NCBI GenBank assembly: GCA_023436745.1 | Contig: JAEZHZ010000063.1 | Location: 1 to 13,327 of the forward strand | Length of the DNA stretch: 13,327 bases | Direction of reading: 5' to 3' | From: Pseudomonadota bacterium | Lineage (GTDB): Bacteria > Pseudomonadota > Alphaproteobacteria > Rhizobiales > Devosiaceae | Part shown: one piece after another, positions 1 through 6,046 of the stretch | Position numbering within the stretch: position 1 is the first letter of the stretch | Layout: each line of letters begins with the position of its first letter | Notes under the pieces: generated by a model | Told to the model about the DNA's origin: nothing | Seen by the model: the letters and a program-made list of their open reading frames with translations, nothing else | Databases searched by the model: none | Program-made: the position numbers and the translations under genes

Positions 1-1
1 C

Positions 2-673
2 CTTGCCACCATTGCGGACGCCGACCTTGAGTTCCTGGGCTTCCACATCTTCGCCGGCTCCCAGAACCTCGATGCCGAGATCATCGCTGAGGCGCAGCGC
101 AAGTCGGTGGAACTGGTGGTGCGCCTCGCACCATACTGCCCCGGGCCCGTGCGATATCTCAATCTGGGTGGGGGGTTCGGGATCCCGTATTTTGAGGGCG
201 ACCGGCCGCTGGCGCTGGAGCGGGTAGGGGAGAACCTGGCTGAACTCATCGAAACAGTTGTGTCACCGCAACTGGGTGCCACGCCGGTCACGATCGAACT
301 CGGCCGCTACATGGTTGGCGAAGCGGGAATCTATGTCACCCGCGTGGTGGACAAGAAGCAGTCCCGCGGGAAAACCTATCTCGTCGTAGACGGCGGAATG
401 CACCATCACCTCGCCGCCTCGGGCAACCTTGGACAGGCTATCCGCCGCAACTATCCGCTGAACATCGGCAATAGGATGGGCAGAGGCGCCTCGGAAACCG
501 TGAATGTGGTCGGTTGCCTTTGCACGCCGCTCGACCTCCTGGGAAGCGACGTAGCTCTTCCCGAAGCTGACGTAGGGGATCTCGTCGTAGTGTTCCAGTC
601 AGGCGCCTATGGGCTGACGGCTAGTCCCGCAGCGTTCCTGGGGCATCCCGCGGCGGTGGAGTGCCTCGTCTAG
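2..673 (+). CDS. PLP-dependent decarboxylase, exosortase/EPS-associated type (3' end only)
   Basis: The reading frame is open from base 2, so the 5' end lies outside the window; 223 residues are visible. It belongs to the fold-type III PLP decarboxylases (ornithine/diaminopimelate decarboxylase-like). Visible hallmarks, numbered from the window edge, are a barrel stretch ending FHIFAGSQ near 14-21, the glycine-rich phosphate loop GGGFG at 56-60, an ELGR motif at 99-102 (EPGR in relatives), a cysteine motif GCLCTPLD with C174 at the expected catalytic cysteine position, and GAYG with Y203. FHIFAGSQ and GGMHHHLAASGN resemble the subfamily linked to exosortase/PEP-CTERM and exopolysaccharide clusters. 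The substrate is unknown; a basic amino acid is the family expectation. ugd 1.1 kb downstream fits a polysaccharide context. An ordinary diaminopimelate or ornithine decarboxylase is the alternative. Fold confidence is high, subfamily moderate. Confidence 0.85.
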   Translation, partial: LATIADADLEFLGFHIFAGSQNLDAEIIAEAQRKSVELVVRLAPYCPGPVRYLNLGGGFGIPYFEGDRPLALERVGENLAELIETVVSPQLGATPVTIELGRYMVGEAGIYVTRVVDKKQSRGKTYLVVDGGMHHHLAASGNLGQAIRRNYPLNIGNRMGRGASETVNVVGCLCTPLDLLGSDVALPEADVGDLVVVFQSGAYGLTASPAAFLGHPAAVECLV

Positions 674-686
674 GCAGGCCGAACGA

Positions 687-700
687 AGTAGCGATCTACT
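687..700. repeat. Short inverted repeat upstream of the LuxR-type gene
   Basis: AGTAG, four bases, CTACT form a perfect 5-base dyad 14 bases after the decarboxylase stop and about 140 bases before the LuxR-type start. It could be part of a regulator operator or of the terminator region. An arm this short can occur by chance. Confidence 0.25.
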
Positions 701-705
701 ACTTT

Positions 706-740
706 GGTGGTAGGGGTGCTTTACCCCCCACCGTTGTTCT
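706..740 (+). terminator. Probable terminator of the decarboxylase transcript
   Basis: A GC-rich hairpin begins about 30 bases after the stop codon. GGTGG (706-710) and GGGGT (713-717), separated by a two-base TA bulge, pair with ACCCC (723-727) and CCACC (728-732) around a five-base loop. A moderately T-rich tail (GTTGTTCT) follows. The tail is imperfect, so termination may be partial. It separates the decarboxylase from the LuxR-type gene. Confidence 0.5.
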
Positions 741-841
741 AGCCCGAAAGGTCTACGCTCTCTCACTCCTCTTCCGGTGAATAGAACCGCGCGTCCCCGC
801 GGCATAGCCTTTCTGGACAAGAGAGCTATCCGGGGGACAAA

Positions 842-1645
842 ATGAACTACATCAGCACGGAACCCTTCCGCGCCCCTGCCGCGCGCCGCGGCTGGCAGGA
901 GCGGATGCGCACTGTGGTCCTGATCACACCCGACGGTGTGCTGCCGGCAGCCTTCAAGCAGGCGGCAGAGTATGCCTTTCCATGGGCAGTCATGGAGGAG
1001 GTCCACAACGTGGACCAGGCCGTTCGGATCTTCCCGAATACCGTGCCGCTGATCCTCATCCACCGGAGCTTCCTCGAGGAGGCAAAGAAGTCCGCGGCTG
1101 ACCTTTTCCGCTTCCACCCTATGGCCATCATGGCGGTGCTGGACGATGGCTGCGGGCCGGATGAAGAGGGGCTGTCTCCGTTGCTCGACTCCAGCTTCGT
1201 GCGCGGCGTACTGCCGATCCAGGCCCGGCGCGAGGTGTGCCTCGCCATTCTCGGCCTGCTGCTGCAGGGCGTGGAGTATTTCCCCCGCTCGATGTTGACC
1301 GCAGCGCTGAAGCGCCGCGAGGCAGAACCGGCGCCTGTCCTCGTCGAGGAGTCGCAGGAAATCTCTGGACGCCTTAAGGTCTTGACCAAGCGCGAGCTGC
1401 AGGTTCTCGAACTGGTGCAGCAGGGCCTTCAGAACAAGTCGATCGCCAACGACCTCCACCTGTCGGGCCATACGGTCAAGATCCACCTGCACAACATCAT
1501 CAGCAAGCTGGGAGCGCGCAACCGCACGGAGGCGGCGGCGATCTACCGCGATGCCACCGTCGGCCCCTCTCAGGGGCAGTATGCCAGATCCGCCGATCCG
1601 GCCTCTTCCGGTGCCGGCAGGCAGACCTGGTCCGCTCTCCAGTAA
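842..1645 (+). CDS. LuxR-family DNA-binding regulator with degenerate receiver domain
   Basis: This is a cytoplasmic transcription regulator of 267 residues. The C-terminal helix-turn-helix at about 180-237 has the LuxR/NarL signature: LTKRELQVLELV, then KSIANDLHLSGHTVKIHLHNI and SKLGARNRTEA. The N-terminal part (about 23-150) has the length and alternating pattern of a response-regulator receiver. Where the phosphorylated aspartate should end strand 3 (ILIHRSFL, about 71-78) there is His-Arg instead, so canonical phosphorylation looks unlikely. About 25 poorly conserved residues trail the helix-turn-helix. The ATG follows CGGGGGA with five bases between. A second possible start is M22. Its position between a polysaccharide-type decarboxylase and ugd suggests control of exopolysaccharide genes, which is inference. 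Regulator class is confident; target is unknown. Confidence 0.88.
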   Translation: MNYISTEPFRAPAARRGWQERMRTVVLITPDGVLPAAFKQAAEYAFPWAVMEEVHNVDQAVRIFPNTVPLILIHRSFLEEAKKSAADLFRFHPMAIMAVLDDGCGPDEEGLSPLLDSSFVRGVLPIQARREVCLAILGLLLQGVEYFPRSMLTAALKRREAEPAPVLVEESQEISGRLKVLTKRELQVLELVQQGLQNKSIANDLHLSGHTVKIHLHNIISKLGARNRTEAAAIYRDATVGPSQGQYARSADPASSGAGRQTWSALQ

Positions 1646-1766
1646 TCGACACGCAGGCTTTCACCCGCGACACTGCCGCCGACAACACTCGCTAACGGCT
1701 GTGGAGACGCTGATCTCCCCAGGGCGAGGCACCAGTGCCAGTGGAGCCACAAACGGGACTAGCGCC

Positions 1767-3110
1767 ATGAAGCTCGCCATAGTGGGGACCGGCTATGTTG
1801 GCCTGGTAAGCGGCGCCTGCCTTGCCGGTCTGGGGCACGAAGTGGTCTGTGTCGACCTCGACGAGCACAAGATCGCAGCGCTCAATGCAGGCGAAATCCC
1901 GATCTTCGAACCTGGCCTTGAACAGCTCGTTGCCGACAACCGGGCTGCCGGACGGTTATCCTTCACGGCCAGCATCGAGCACGCCGTGGCCGATGCGCGG
2001 GCCGTGTTTATCTCGGTGGGAACGCCGTCTCGGCGGAGCGACGGCCACGCTGACCTCAGTCACGTATACGCCGCTGCCGCGTCTATCGCGCGGGCGGTGT
2101 CCGGCTTTACTGTCGTTGTGACCAAGTCCACCGTTCCGGTGGGTGCCGGGGACTCCATTGTGCAGACGATTCTCCAGGCCAATCCACGGGCTGATGTGGC
2201 CGTGGTCTCGAACCCGGAGTTCTTGCGCGAAGGCGCCGCCATCGAGGACTTCCAGCAACCGGATCGCATTGTGGTCGGGGTGGAGGATGAACGGGCGCGC
2301 GAGGTGATGCTGGAGCTCTATCGGCCCTTCATCCTCGCAGAACGGCCGGTGCTGCTCACAGATCGGCGCACCGCTGAACTGACCAAATATGCTGCCAATG
2401 CCTTCCTTGCCATGAAGGTCACTTTCATCAACGAGATTGCCGATCTCTGTGAGCGTGTCGGTGCCGACGTTCAGGATGTCGCCCGCGGTATAGGGCTGGA
2501 CAGGCGCATCAGCCCGGCATTCCTCGACGCGGGACCGGGCTATGGTGGATCCTGCTTCCCCAAGGACACGCTGGCGCTGGTGCAGACCGCTCGCGACCAC
2601 GACGCGCCGCTGCGGCTGGTCGAGATGACCATAGCCGTCAATCAGCAACGCAAGCATACGATGGCCGAAAAGATCATCGCCGCTTGTGGGGGCAATATAC
2701 GAGGCAAGACGGTCGCCCTTCTGGGCCTCACCTTCAAGCCGGGCACTGACGATATGCGCGATGCTCCGTCCATCCCGCTCGTGGAGGCGCTGGTGAACGC
2801 AGGGGGCAGGGTACGCGCCTTCGATCCGGAGGGCATGCCTGCCGCGAGGACGGTGCTTCAGCCGATCGAATACGCAACCGATGCATACGATGCCGCCAGG
2901 GGCGCCGACGCGCTTGTTCTGGTCACGCAGTGGAGCTCATTCTTGGGGCTCGATCTTGACCGCGTCCGCAGCGTCATGAGCACCCCCGTGTTCGTAGATC
3001 TGCGCAATGGCTACCGGCGCGACACGGTCGAGGCGAAGGGTCTCGCTTACCATGGCATAGGCAAGCCTTCAGTGCCCGGCAAGGCAAGCCTGGTCCTGGC
3101 TGCAGAGTAA
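1767..3110 (+). CDS. ugd: UDP-glucose 6-dehydrogenase
   Basis: This enzyme oxidises UDP-glucose twice with NAD+ to UDP-glucuronate, a precursor for acidic exopolysaccharide and other surface glycans; it acts in the cytosol. The protein has 447 residues, normal for the family. It starts with a Rossmann NAD site (GTGYVG, 7-12) and continues with STVPVG (121-126), NPEFLREG (149-156), the lysine in ELTKYAANAF (K207) and the catalytic cysteine in GYGGSCFPKD (C263). The C-terminal UDP-binding domain includes GLTFKPGTDDMRDAPS, around 330-345. The frame is open further upstream, but the ATG at 1767 places the family's invariant MKLAIVGTGYVG start correctly. The Shine-Dalgarno sequence is weak (GGGAC). 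A 121-base gap follows the LuxR-type gene and contains a 5-base dyad (GGAGA/TCTCC, 1703-1718) with no clear promoter. GDP-mannose dehydrogenase is a related alternative but less likely. Confidence 0.95.
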   Translation: MKLAIVGTGYVGLVSGACLAGLGHEVVCVDLDEHKIAALNAGEIPIFEPGLEQLVADNRAAGRLSFTASIEHAVADARAVFISVGTPSRRSDGHADLSHVYAAAASIARAVSGFTVVVTKSTVPVGAGDSIVQTILQANPRADVAVVSNPEFLREGAAIEDFQQPDRIVVGVEDERAREVMLELYRPFILAERPVLLTDRRTAELTKYAANAFLAMKVTFINEIADLCERVGADVQDVARGIGLDRRISPAFLDAGPGYGGSCFPKDTLALVQTARDHDAPLRLVEMTIAVNQQRKHTMAEKIIAACGGNIRGKTVALLGLTFKPGTDDMRDAPSIPLVEALVNAGGRVRAFDPEGMPAARTVLQPIEYATDAYDAARGADALVLVTQWSSFLGLDLDRVRSVMSTPVFVDLRNGYRRDTVEAKGLAYHGIGKPSVPGKASLVLAAE

Positions 3111-3131
3111 TATCGCACGGTTGGCGCCCGT

Positions 3132-3296
3132 CTAGTCGTACGTGTCTTCGTCGGCCCTGGCGGAACGCTCCCCATCAGCCCCGGGCATGTCTTCCCTGTC
3201 GCTCGCATGCTTTGGGGTTTGCTGGTCCTTGACCCGGGCAGGGCTGCGGTCTTGCTGGTCTGTGCTGCTCGGCTTGGCCTTGTGGCTGTGTTTCAT
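3132..3296 (-). CDS. Small hydrophilic hypothetical protein (54 aa)
   Basis: A 54-residue protein is encoded leftward, rich in Asp, Glu, Lys, Arg, Ser and Gln, with no hydrophobic segment, and is probably disordered. It begins MKHSHKAKPSS and ends ADEDTYD. Evidence for a real gene is a strong AAGGAG seven bases before the ATG and a candidate EcfG-like promoter at the right distance (3321-3346). It converges on ugd, with 21 bases between the stops, and diverges from the 57-residue gene. I do not recognise the family. A small stress-induced protein would fit promoter and composition, but that is inference. Confidence 0.6.
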   Translation of the reverse strand: MKHSHKAKPSSTDQQDRSPARVKDQQTPKHASDREDMPGADGERSARADEDTYD

Positions 3297-3320
3297 CTGC
3301 CTGCTCCTTGATGATGCCTA

Positions 3321-3346
3321 AACGCTATGGGGCGCCCACAGGGTCC
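3321..3346 (-). promoter_or_regulatory. Candidate EcfG-type promoter for the 54-aa gene
   Basis: Reading leftward, GGACC (3346-3342), 17 bases, then CGTT (3324-3321). The alphaproteobacterial general-stress sigma factor EcfG recognises GGAAC-N16/17-CGTT, so this is one mismatch from consensus. The -10 element ends 24 bases before the ATG, leaving room for the AAGGAG ribosome site. The motif is short and chance matches occur. Confidence 0.4.
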
Positions 3347-3368
3347 ATCACTCCGTCGATCGGGGAGC

Positions 3369-3393
3369 GGAACTGGGACGCGTTCAACGTGTT
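3369..3393 (+). promoter_or_regulatory. Candidate EcfG-type promoter for the 57-aa gene and kinase
   Basis: GGAAC (3369-3373), 16 bases, then TGTT (3390-3393). This keeps a perfect -35 and the GTT core of the EcfG consensus. The -10 element ends 23 bases before the ATG at 3417, nearly the same layout as the divergent partner. It could drive both the small gene and the kinase behind it. Confidence 0.4.
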
Positions 3394-3416
3394 TCGGGCA
3401 GCAACAGGAGGTTCCC

Positions 3417-3590
3417 ATGATCGAGCAACAGGTCCGCGAGGCCATAATCGCAGAACTGGAGAGGCAGGCAGCGGCTCGTTCCGACAAGCTGAGCGTCAAG
3501 CGCACGGAAAACGATGTGAACGTCTCGGGCGAGGTACAGCTCGATGAACTGGTAATGGCCATTATGGGCTCAGTGGCCGGCGGCCCCTGA
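3417..3590 (+). CDS. Small conserved-looking hypothetical protein (57 aa)
   Basis: The product is 57 residues. It has an N-terminal amphipathic helix (MIEQQVREAIIAELERQAA), a short alternating stretch with VNVSGEVQLDELV that looks like a strand pair, and a hydrophobic end (MAIMGSVAGGP). The ATG was chosen because AGGAGG (3406-3411) lies five bases upstream; the frame is open further 5' but has no comparable start. It is followed after 55 bases by the histidine kinase on the same strand, so the two may be cotranscribed. It lacks the NepR anti-sigma motif, which I checked because of the EcfG-like promoter. Family not identified with certainty. Confidence 0.65.
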   Translation: MIEQQVREAIIAELERQAAARSDKLSVKRTENDVNVSGEVQLDELVMAIMGSVAGGP

Positions 3591-3645
3591 AGCTAAATTG
3601 CCTTGTCTGTCCAGCCTCTAGCGAGCACTGCCAGTCCCCCCTATA

Positions 3646-5220
3646 GTGCGCCCAACGGGGGAGGCGGGGCTGGCGGAGAGTGCGAAACGAACTTGGGGAA
3701 AGGTGGCCGCCATACCGGCTGCGCTTGCCCTGTTGCTGTTGTTCCTGGCCGCGTTCGCCGGAACGTTTGGCTACTTTCTCTCACAGGGCGTGAGCCAGAC
3801 CGAGCGAAGCGTCGAACAGCGCTCCGCCGCAGCAGCGCAGATTGTTGCAACCAACGCCTATTGGATCGCTCAGGTCGCGCGGCAGGCGCTTCTGCGCGTC
3901 GATGTGGCGCTTGGGCCGGATCTCACTGGCGTCGCCAACCTGCCACTGGCACTCGAAGGCTTGCCGGCTGATGCCGAGGTCTACGTCGTCGATAATGCGG
4001 GCCAGACCATCTTCTCTACCGTTTCAGGGGCGGAAGTCGTCTCCGTGGCCGATCGGGAGTACTTCACCGCACTTCGCGACGGTGCCCCGTATTACACCTC
4101 GTCGGTGCTGCAGAGCCGGCTCACCGGTGAACAAATCTTCGTCTTCAGCAAGCGAGTGATTCGCAACGGTGCCTTTGCCGGCGCCGTCATGGTGTCTTTT
4201 CCGGTGGGTGTGCTCGAGAGCATCTGGCGCTCACTGGAAGTGGAAGAGCCCTCCACAATCAGCCTCGTGCGGGACGACGGCATGTTGATGGCGCGGCTTC
4301 CGCCGACCGAAGGGCCGCTGGACCTGAGCGAACTGCCGCTCTTCACGGAGTACCTTCCAGCTTCTCCTACTGGCACCTACGTCTCGGAGGCCTCCCCCGT
4401 GGACGGGGTGCCCCGCGTCGTCAGCTACTGGCGTGTGGGGGGAACCGACATTGTGGCCCTGGCCTCGGTCGGTGCGGCCCAGGCATGGTCCGACTTCAAT
4501 GGCGCGGTAATCGCCGTGATGCTGATCGTCGCGCCGATCATTCTTGCACTGGTCGTCGGCTCCATCTGGATCATTCTGTTGCTGATGCGGGATGCCCGAC
4601 GTGGTCGCGAGCTTGAGACCGCTCTCGAGGCGAACACTTTGCTGTTCCGCGAGATCCACCATCGCGTGAAAAACAACCTGCAATCCGTTCAGGCGCTTGT
4701 GCGAATGCAGAACATGCCGGACGCCGCCAAGCGGGATCTGCAGAGCCGTCTCGCCGCGATGGCGGCCATGCACCAGCACATCTACCAACACGACAACTAC
4801 TCATCCATCGACGCTCACGACTTCGTCCCGGCCGTGGCCGACGAGGTCGTGCGGGCCTATGGCGCTCCGGTGGAGTTGGGGTACGAAGTCGCGCATCTCA
4901 CGGTGGATAGGGACCACGCCACGCCGCTGGCACTTCTGATCAGCGAGCTTCTCACCAACGCGCTCAAATATGCCTTTCCCACGGGCGAAGGGCACATAGA
5001 CATATCTCTGCTGCCCGCCGAGGGGCCGGGGCGTGCCAGGCTGATAGTGCGGGACAACGGCAAGGGCATAGGCGATGCCAGCACCAATGCCAGCATGGGT
5101 ATGCGCCTGATCAAGGGGGTCGTCGCCCAGATGGCGGGAACCTACACCTTCCGCACGGAGGCCGGCACGATCTTCGAAGCCGAGCTTGCGCTGGAGGTTT
5201 CCGGCCATCCGGGTGGCTGA
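3646..5220 (+). CDS. Membrane sensor histidine kinase, HisKA_2 type
   Basis: Inner-membrane sensor kinase of 524 residues. A transmembrane helix at about 20-46 is followed by a periplasmic sensor region (about 47-284) with the look of a double-Cache fold, including VYVVDNAGQTIFST and DREYFTALRDG. A second transmembrane helix spans about 286-314. The kinase core has the HisKA_2 phosphorylation box EIHHRVKNNLQ (H339 the likely phospho-acceptor), an N box with N438 in ELLTNALKYAF, DNGKGIG (470-476) and a GMRLI loop. No response regulator is adjacent. In alphaproteobacteria kinases of this class often feed the PhyR/EcfG general stress response, which is only a suggestion here. The GTG start has no good ribosome site. 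GTG at 3703, behind GGGGAAAG, is an alternative, but it would remove the positively charged residues before the first helix. Confidence 0.9.
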   Translation: MRPTGEAGLAESAKRTWGKVAAIPAALALLLLFLAAFAGTFGYFLSQGVSQTERSVEQRSAAAAQIVATNAYWIAQVARQALLRVDVALGPDLTGVANLPLALEGLPADAEVYVVDNAGQTIFSTVSGAEVVSVADREYFTALRDGAPYYTSSVLQSRLTGEQIFVFSKRVIRNGAFAGAVMVSFPVGVLESIWRSLEVEEPSTISLVRDDGMLMARLPPTEGPLDLSELPLFTEYLPASPTGTYVSEASPVDGVPRVVSYWRVGGTDIVALASVGAAQAWSDFNGAVIAVMLIVAPIILALVVGSIWIILLLMRDARRGRELETALEANTLLFREIHHRVKNNLQSVQALVRMQNMPDAAKRDLQSRLAAMAAMHQHIYQHDNYSSIDAHDFVPAVADEVVRAYGAPVELGYEVAHLTVDRDHATPLALLISELLTNALKYAFPTGEGHIDISLLPAEGPGRARLIVRDNGKGIGDASTNASMGMRLIKGVVAQMAGTYTFRTEAGTIFEAELALEVSGHPGG

Positions 5221-5246
5221 CCGCCGGATCAATGCGCCCGGAAACC
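5196..5246. terminator. Nested hairpin across convergent gene ends, possible bidirectional terminator
   Basis: Outer arms GGTTTCCGG (5196-5204) and CCGGAAACC (5238-5246) enclose inner arms ATCCGG (5207-5212) and CCGGAT (5224-5229) around an 11-base loop, giving 15 perfectly paired positions. The structure covers the kinase stop (5218-5220) and the stop of the leftward DUF2934-like gene (5229-5231), so its arms are coding sequence. There is no T run on either side, so classical intrinsic termination is uncertain; blocking converging transcription or protecting 3' ends is equally possible. Confidence 0.5.
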
Positions 5247-5426
5247 GGCCTGCAGGATAGGCTTGGTGTCCCGGCTATGCTCTTCCGAGACGTCGAGTTC
5301 GCCTTCCTCCGCCAGCTCGCGCTCTGCCTGGTGCCAGAACCGCTGGTCTTCTCCCTGCGGTGAGCCTGCTGCTTCCCACAGGGCGTAGGCGCGATCGCGT
5401 ATCAGTTCTTCTTGCTCAGGGATCAT
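5229..5426 (-). CDS. DUF2934-like small protein
   Basis: A hydrophilic protein of 65 residues. The N-terminal half, with IRDRAYALWEAAGSP, then GEDQRFWHQAERELAEE, matches the pattern I know for DUF2934 (IRxRAYxxWexxGxPxGxdxxxWxxAExel), a family of unknown function common in alphaproteobacteria. Two ATGs lie six bases apart. The upstream one (5432) touches the GGAGGA ribosome site at 5438-5433, while ATG 5426 has a six-base gap, so 5426 is preferred. It converges on the kinase gene with eight bases between the stops. A candidate EcfG-like promoter (5471-5496) and a hairpin (5440-5466) lie upstream. The role is not known. Confidence 0.8.
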   Translation of the reverse strand: MIPEQEELIRDRAYALWEAAGSPQGEDQRFWHQAERELAEEGELDVSEEHSRDTKPILQAGFRAH

Positions 5427-5439
5427 GATCATTCCTCCG

Positions 5440-5466
5440 CTGTGCGGCCGCCATGTGGCCGCACAG
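5440..5466 (-). promoter_or_regulatory. Perfect 10-bp hairpin abutting the DUF2934 ribosome site
   Basis: CTGTGCGGCC (5440-5449) and GGCCGCACAG (5457-5466) form a perfect 10-base stem with a seven-base loop. On the leftward transcript it ends one base before the GGAGGA Shine-Dalgarno sequence (5438-5433). It also lies 33 bases beyond the stop of the SRPBCC gene. It has no T tail, so it may be a weak terminator or attenuator of the upstream transcript or a leader structure affecting translation of the DUF2934-like gene. Confidence 0.55.
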
Positions 5467-5470
5467 GTTC

Positions 5471-5496
5471 AACGCTGGAGGCATGTCGCTGGTTCG
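5471..5496 (-). promoter_or_regulatory. Candidate EcfG-type promoter for the DUF2934-like gene
   Basis: Reading leftward, CGAAC (5496-5492), 17 bases, then CGTT (5474-5471). This is one mismatch from GGAAC-N16/17-CGTT. It begins three bases after the SRPBCC stop and lies 44 bases before the preferred ATG, so the transcript would carry the 5440-5466 hairpin in its leader. Third such candidate in 2.2 kb. Confidence 0.35.
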
Positions 5497-5498
5497 GG

Positions 5499-5975
5499 TT
5501 ATAGCCGCCCGGCAACTTCTTCCAGTTGCGCAGCGCAGAGGCCCCATCCCTCGTGGAACCCCATCTGCTTGTGGGCGGCCGCGTCTTCGTTGTTCCAGTG
5601 CCGCGCGATGGCCGTGTAGCGGGTGCGACCCTCACCGGCATCGTCGAACAGCAGGATTGCGGTGAAGAACGGCTTCTGGGACGGTTTCCAATCCCCGACA
5701 TACGCGTCGGTGAACACCAGCTTCCGGTTTGGCACCACTTCCAGGTACTGCCCCGGATTGGGGTACTCGGTGCCGCTTTCGTCCGCCATGGTCACGAGGC
5801 TCGCGCCGCCCGGACGGACGTCGGCTTCGACCGATGGAGTGCTCCAGGGTTTGGGCGCAAACCACTGCTTCAGCAGGTCAGGCTCCACCCAGCAACGATA
5901 GACCTTCTCTGGCGGTGCCGCGATGACCCTGGTCAGCACCAGGTCACGTTCCGTGTCTTCGGTTGGGTACGTCAT
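5499..5975 (-). CDS. SRPBCC / AHSA1-like domain protein
   Basis: The product has 158 residues and spans one START-like hydrophobic-pocket domain. Typical features are LTRVIAAPPEKVYRCWVEPDLLKQWFAPKPW at the N-terminus (shared by the AHSA1 group), DVRPGG, GQYLEVVPNRKLVFTDA in the middle, and the C-terminal helix GFHEGWGLCAAQLEEV. Such proteins bind small hydrophobic ligands or act as stress-related accessory proteins, and the ligand cannot be predicted. Despite the family name, an Hsp90 co-chaperone role is not implied in bacteria. The ATG follows AAGGGAGA with seven bases between. Many relatives are cotranscribed with an ArsR-type repressor; none is present here. The upstream 71-base gap holds an imperfect dyad (6006-6031). 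Confidence 0.88.
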   Translation of the reverse strand: MTYPTEDTERDLVLTRVIAAPPEKVYRCWVEPDLLKQWFAPKPWSTPSVEADVRPGGASLVTMADESGTEYPNPGQYLEVVPNRKLVFTDAYVGDWKPSQKPFFTAILLFDDAGEGRTRYTAIARHWNNEDAAAHKQMGFHEGWGLCAAQLEEVAGRL

Positions 5976-6005
5976 GATGCAGTCTCCCTTGTGTTATGAC
6001 ATCGC

Positions 6006-6031
6006 GACGAAGCGCCCACGCCAGCTTCGAC
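6006..6031. repeat. Inverted repeat between murQ and the SRPBCC gene
   Basis: GACGAAGC (6006-6013) and GCTTCGAC (6024-6031) form an inverted repeat with one mismatch and a 10-base spacer; the inner six bases pair perfectly. It lies 16 bases after the leftward murQ stop and 30 bases before the SRPBCC start. With no T run it is a poor intrinsic terminator. An operator for the SRPBCC gene is the alternative. Confidence 0.35.
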
Positions 6032-6046
6032 ACCACCGCTCGGATT

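Noticed and set aside
599..1492. 297-codon minus-strand frame opposite the LuxR-type gene
   Set aside because: Antisense shadow of a GC-rich gene with an intact LuxR helix-turn-helix on the plus strand; no recognisable domain or ribosome site.
1703..1718. GGAGA/TCTCC dyad between the LuxR-type gene and ugd as a terminator
   Set aside because: Five-base arms and no T run; too weak to call.
1727..1743. Tandem CCAGTG CCAGTG repeat before ugd
   Set aside because: Only two 6-base copies, no wider array; likely chance.
1551..1766. 5' extension of the ugd frame
   Set aside because: It overlaps the end of the LuxR-type gene and would place about 70 unrelated residues before the invariant Rossmann start.
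1956..2657. 233-codon minus-strand frame opposite ugd
   Set aside because: Lies entirely within the catalytic part of ugd on the other strand, with no motif of its own.
3417..3590. 57-residue protein as a NepR anti-sigma factor
   Set aside because: Size and EcfG-like promoter fit, but the paired-helix NepR motif is absent and no ecfG or phyR is adjacent.
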